DNA of 58,341 nucleotides from the NCBI RefSeq assembly GCF_019890725.1, contig NZ_JAINZZ010000049.1:1-58341 (forward strand). Reading direction: 5' to 3'. This document shows positions 56,382-58,341 of this stretch, piece after piece. The notes under the pieces are model-generated. The model worked only from the letters and a program-made list of their open reading frames with translations. It had not been told where the DNA came from and did no database searches. The DNA is from Actinacidiphila acidipaludis (GTDB taxonomy: Bacteria > Actinomycetota > Actinomycetes > Streptomycetales > Streptomycetaceae). Position 1 is the first letter of the stretch; each line of letters opens with the position of its first letter. Position numbers and translations under genes: made by a program.

Positions 56382-58151
56382 TCACTCCTCGGTCGGGCCC
56401 AGGTCGGGCGTGTCCCGCAGGTCCACCGTGGGACGGACGGTGGCGTGCAGCTCCAGCAGGACCAGCTCGTTCCGGCCCGCGCGCAGTGCCGTGCCGGGGA
56501 CGTAGAGACGCCGCTGCGGTCCGCGGGACCAGTACCGGCCCAGGGCGAAGCCGTTCACCCAGGCGCAGCCCTTGGTCCAGCCGTTGACGTCCAGATACGT
56601 GTCGGCCGGCTCCGTGACGTCGAACTCGCCGCGGTGGAACGCCGGTCCGACGACCGGTCCGGCCCCGGCCGCCTCGAAGGCGAGGCCGCTCAGATCGTCC
56701 AGGGGCAGCGCGCGGCTGGTCCAGCCGGCCAGTGCCGAGCCGTTGGCCGTGACCGGACCCAGCAGCCCCTTGCGGTCGTGCACCGCCGGGCCGTAGTTGA
56801 CCCGGCCCTGGTTCTCCACCAGCACCGACAGCCGAGCGCCGCCCGCCGGAACGGTGAACGCCAGCGCGTGCTCGTGGCTCTCCCGCTCCAGGACGCCCGC
56901 CGGCTGCCCGCCGACGAACACCTGGGCGCGGTCGCGCACGGCCGGCGCGTGGAGCAGCACCGGGCCGGGGGTGTCCAGGTCCGTCTCATAGAGGACGAAG
57001 CCGAGGCCGTTCCCCTCGCCGTGTGTGGCGGCCAGCTCCTCAAGGGTCAGCGGACGGTCGGCGCGCACCGCCGTTCCCAGCGCGGCCGCCTGACCGAGGA
57101 GACCCGCCCGGTGGGGGAGCCGTACGCCCAACTGGGCCAGCTTCTTGGCCGGTTCGGGCAGCGGTTCGTCGGGCACCGGCGCGTACCGGGCGATGACCTC
57201 GCGGAACGCCGCGTACGTGGGGGCGGGATCGCCCGCCTCGTCCAGCGGGGCGCCGTAGTCGTACGAGGTGATGGTCGGCCGGTAGGTGTGCTTGTCGTTG
57301 GCGCCGCTGGTGAAGCCGAAGTTGGTCCCGCCGTGGAACATGTACAGGTTGACGCTCGCACCGGCCGCGAGCAGCCGGTCCAGGTCGGCCGCGGCGCTCT
57401 CCGGCGCCCGCGACGCGTGCGGGCCTCCCCAGCGGTCGAACCAGCCGTTCCAGAACTCCGCGCACATCAGGGGGCCTTCGGGCTGGTGCTCCCTCAGGCG
57501 GGCCAGGTTCTCGTCCACCCGGCTGCCGAAGTTCGCCGTGGCGAGCACGCCCGGCACCGAGCCGCGGGCCAGGTCCGCCGGCTGGTCGCAGGTGAAGAGC
57601 GGCACGTCGACGCCGTGCGCGCGCAGCATCTCGGCCAGGCGCAGCAGGTACGGCTGGTCGTCGCCGTACGCGCCGAACTCGTTCTCCAACTGCACCGCGA
57701 GGACCGGCCCGCCTCGCGTCCCGAAGAAGGGTGCGACGAGCGGCAGAAGCCGGGCGAGGAAGCCGTCGACGGCGGCGAGGAACCGGGGATCGGTGCTGCG
57801 CAGCCGCATGTCCGGTTCGGCCAGCAGCCAGGAGGGCAGCCCGCCGCCCTCCCACTCCGCGCAGATGTACGGGCCGGGGCGCAGCAGGACGTACAGGCCC
57901 TCCTCGGCGGCCAGACGCAGGAAGCGCGCCAGGTCCAGTCCGCCGTCGGCACCGAACTCGCCCCGGCGCGGCTCGTGCAGGTTCCACGGCACGTACGTGT
58001 CCACCGTGTTCAGCCCGAGCAGCCGCGCTTTGCGGAGGCGGTCACGCCACTGGCCCGGGTGGACGCGGAAGTAGTGCAGAGCCCCGGAGATGATGCGGAA
58101 GGCTTCGCCGTCGAGGCGGAAACCTTCCTGGTCGATCCGCAGTTCGGGCAT
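56382..58151 (-). CDS. GH35 beta-galactosidase
   Basis: A 589-residue cytoplasmic glycoside hydrolase (no signal peptide). The family core starts SGALHYFRVHPGQWRDRL, VDTYVPWNLHEP, and has the acid/base Glu158 (QLENEFG) and nucleophile Glu232 (CAEFWNGWFD). The C-terminal jelly-roll modules end with GCAWVNGFALGRYWSRGPQRRLYVPGTAL. It hydrolyses beta-galactosides in a retaining fashion. A purine-rich AGGTGGAGGA site precedes the ATG at 58151. It stands alone behind a LacI-type operator. Confidence 0.93.
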   Translation of the reverse strand: MPELRIDQEGFRLDGEAFRIISGALHYFRVHPGQWRDRLRKARLLGLNTVDTYVPWNLHEPRRGEFGADGGLDLARFLRLAAEEGLYVLLRPGPYICAEWEGGGLPSWLLAEPDMRLRSTDPRFLAAVDGFLARLLPLVAPFFGTRGGPVLAVQLENEFGAYGDDQPYLLRLAEMLRAHGVDVPLFTCDQPADLARGSVPGVLATANFGSRVDENLARLREHQPEGPLMCAEFWNGWFDRWGGPHASRAPESAAADLDRLLAAGASVNLYMFHGGTNFGFTSGANDKHTYRPTITSYDYGAPLDEAGDPAPTYAAFREVIARYAPVPDEPLPEPAKKLAQLGVRLPHRAGLLGQAAALGTAVRADRPLTLEELAATHGEGNGLGFVLYETDLDTPGPVLLHAPAVRDRAQVFVGGQPAGVLERESHEHALAFTVPAGGARLSVLVENQGRVNYGPAVHDRKGLLGPVTANGSALAGWTSRALPLDDLSGLAFEAAGAGPVVGPAFHRGEFDVTEPADTYLDVNGWTKGCAWVNGFALGRYWSRGPQRRLYVPGTALRAGRNELVLLELHATVRPTVDLRDTPDLGPTEE

Positions 58152-58175
58152 GGGGCGAGGTCCTCCACCTTGATC

Positions 58176-58193
58176 GATGTTTACGTAACCATC
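58176..58193. promoter_or_regulatory. LacI-type operator upstream of the GH35 gene
   Basis: GATGTTTACGTAACCATC is an 18-bp imperfect palindrome with perfect TTACGTAA centre and only one mismatched pair. It lies 25 bp upstream of the GH35 start and has the A/T-rich centre typical of LacI/GalR regulators. The regulator itself is beyond the window. Confidence 0.6.
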
Positions 58194-58341
58194 ACTGCTT
58201 CGAGTCTATTTCCCCTGTCAACCCCGGCAGTCGGGTTGCCCGGGGGCTGTTCTGCCCCTTGCGGTGCGTTTTCGCCTGCCGCTGCAGTCGAGCTGGTTGG
58301 GCACCTTCACCGGGGGCAGCGATCCATGGCGGGCGTCCCCC

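Noticed and set aside
1..58341. A secondary-metabolite biosynthetic cluster around the acyltransferase, glycosyltransferase and monooxygenase
   Set aside because: No PKS, NRPS, terpene synthase or other core gene is present and these tailoring-type genes are far apart with unrelated neighbours.

Overview
The window looks like a chromosomal segment of a Streptomyces-type actinomycete. The evidence is very high GC, GTG starts, many ATGA/GTGA gene overlaps, rare TTA (bldA-type) codons confined to secreted or accessory genes, a gas vesicle cluster in the streptomycete order O-A-F-G-Y-Z-J-L-S-K, and many secreted hydrolases. No rRNA, tRNA, CRISPR array, transposase or complete insertion sequence was seen.

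Layout. 1-7.2 kb: a TetR regulator with an SDR oxidoreductase (cut by the window edge) sharing a palindromic operator motif; an MmyB-type regulator divergent from an aldo/keto reductase; a TIGR03086-like protein with an internal deletion; a geranylgeranyl-reductase-family flavoprotein; a small metallophosphoesterase; and an endonuclease/exonuclease/phosphatase protein. 7.3-12 kb: a probable sialic acid module (FadR-type GntR regulator, NanT-like transporter, N-acetylneuraminate-lyase-like aldolase, exported GH33 sialidase) with a GTAGGA-type operator in the divergent promoter and two short tandem-repeat arrays between lyase and sialidase. 12-19.3 kb: an alpha/beta hydrolase, a GyrB-like protein with eroded ATPase motifs and no TOPRIM domain, a secreted protein resembling a subtilase without its catalytic domain, an S53 peptidase (both secreted genes carry an early TTA codon) and another hydrolase.

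19.4-27.4 kb: four small genes and a decayed sugar-kinase remnant lead into the tightly overlapping gas vesicle operon; two GTTT-N15-GGTWA-like promoters (sigma-B/stress type) precede it. 27.5-33.8 kb: a phosphoribosyltransferase-hydrolase fusion, a PPOX-fold protein, zinc-free L31 and L33 paralogues behind a partial Zur-like box, a small secreted protein, and an EamA exporter plus NAD-binding protein divergent from a LysR regulator. 34-42 kb: an acyltransferase, a GH75 chitosanase with a ricin-type lectin domain, and a large GH87-type alpha-1,3-glucanase, suggesting attack on fungal walls, followed by a hypothetical protein and a nucleophile-less dienelactone-hydrolase-like protein.

42-58 kb: a GT1 glycosyltransferase with a TTA codon, a Y-family polymerase relative without its catalytic half, a methionyl-tRNA synthetase preceded by a candidate Met-Met leader peptide and two competing hairpins (the most interesting regulatory signal here), a frameshifted phospholipase C pseudogene, a TetR regulator with tandem operators next to an FAD monooxygenase, a hydrolase divergent from a second MmyB-type regulator, a BBE-type FAD oxidase behind a perfect 16-bp palindrome, a secreted CYTH-like protein, an NmrA-type reductase and a GH35 beta-galactosidase with a LacI-type operator.
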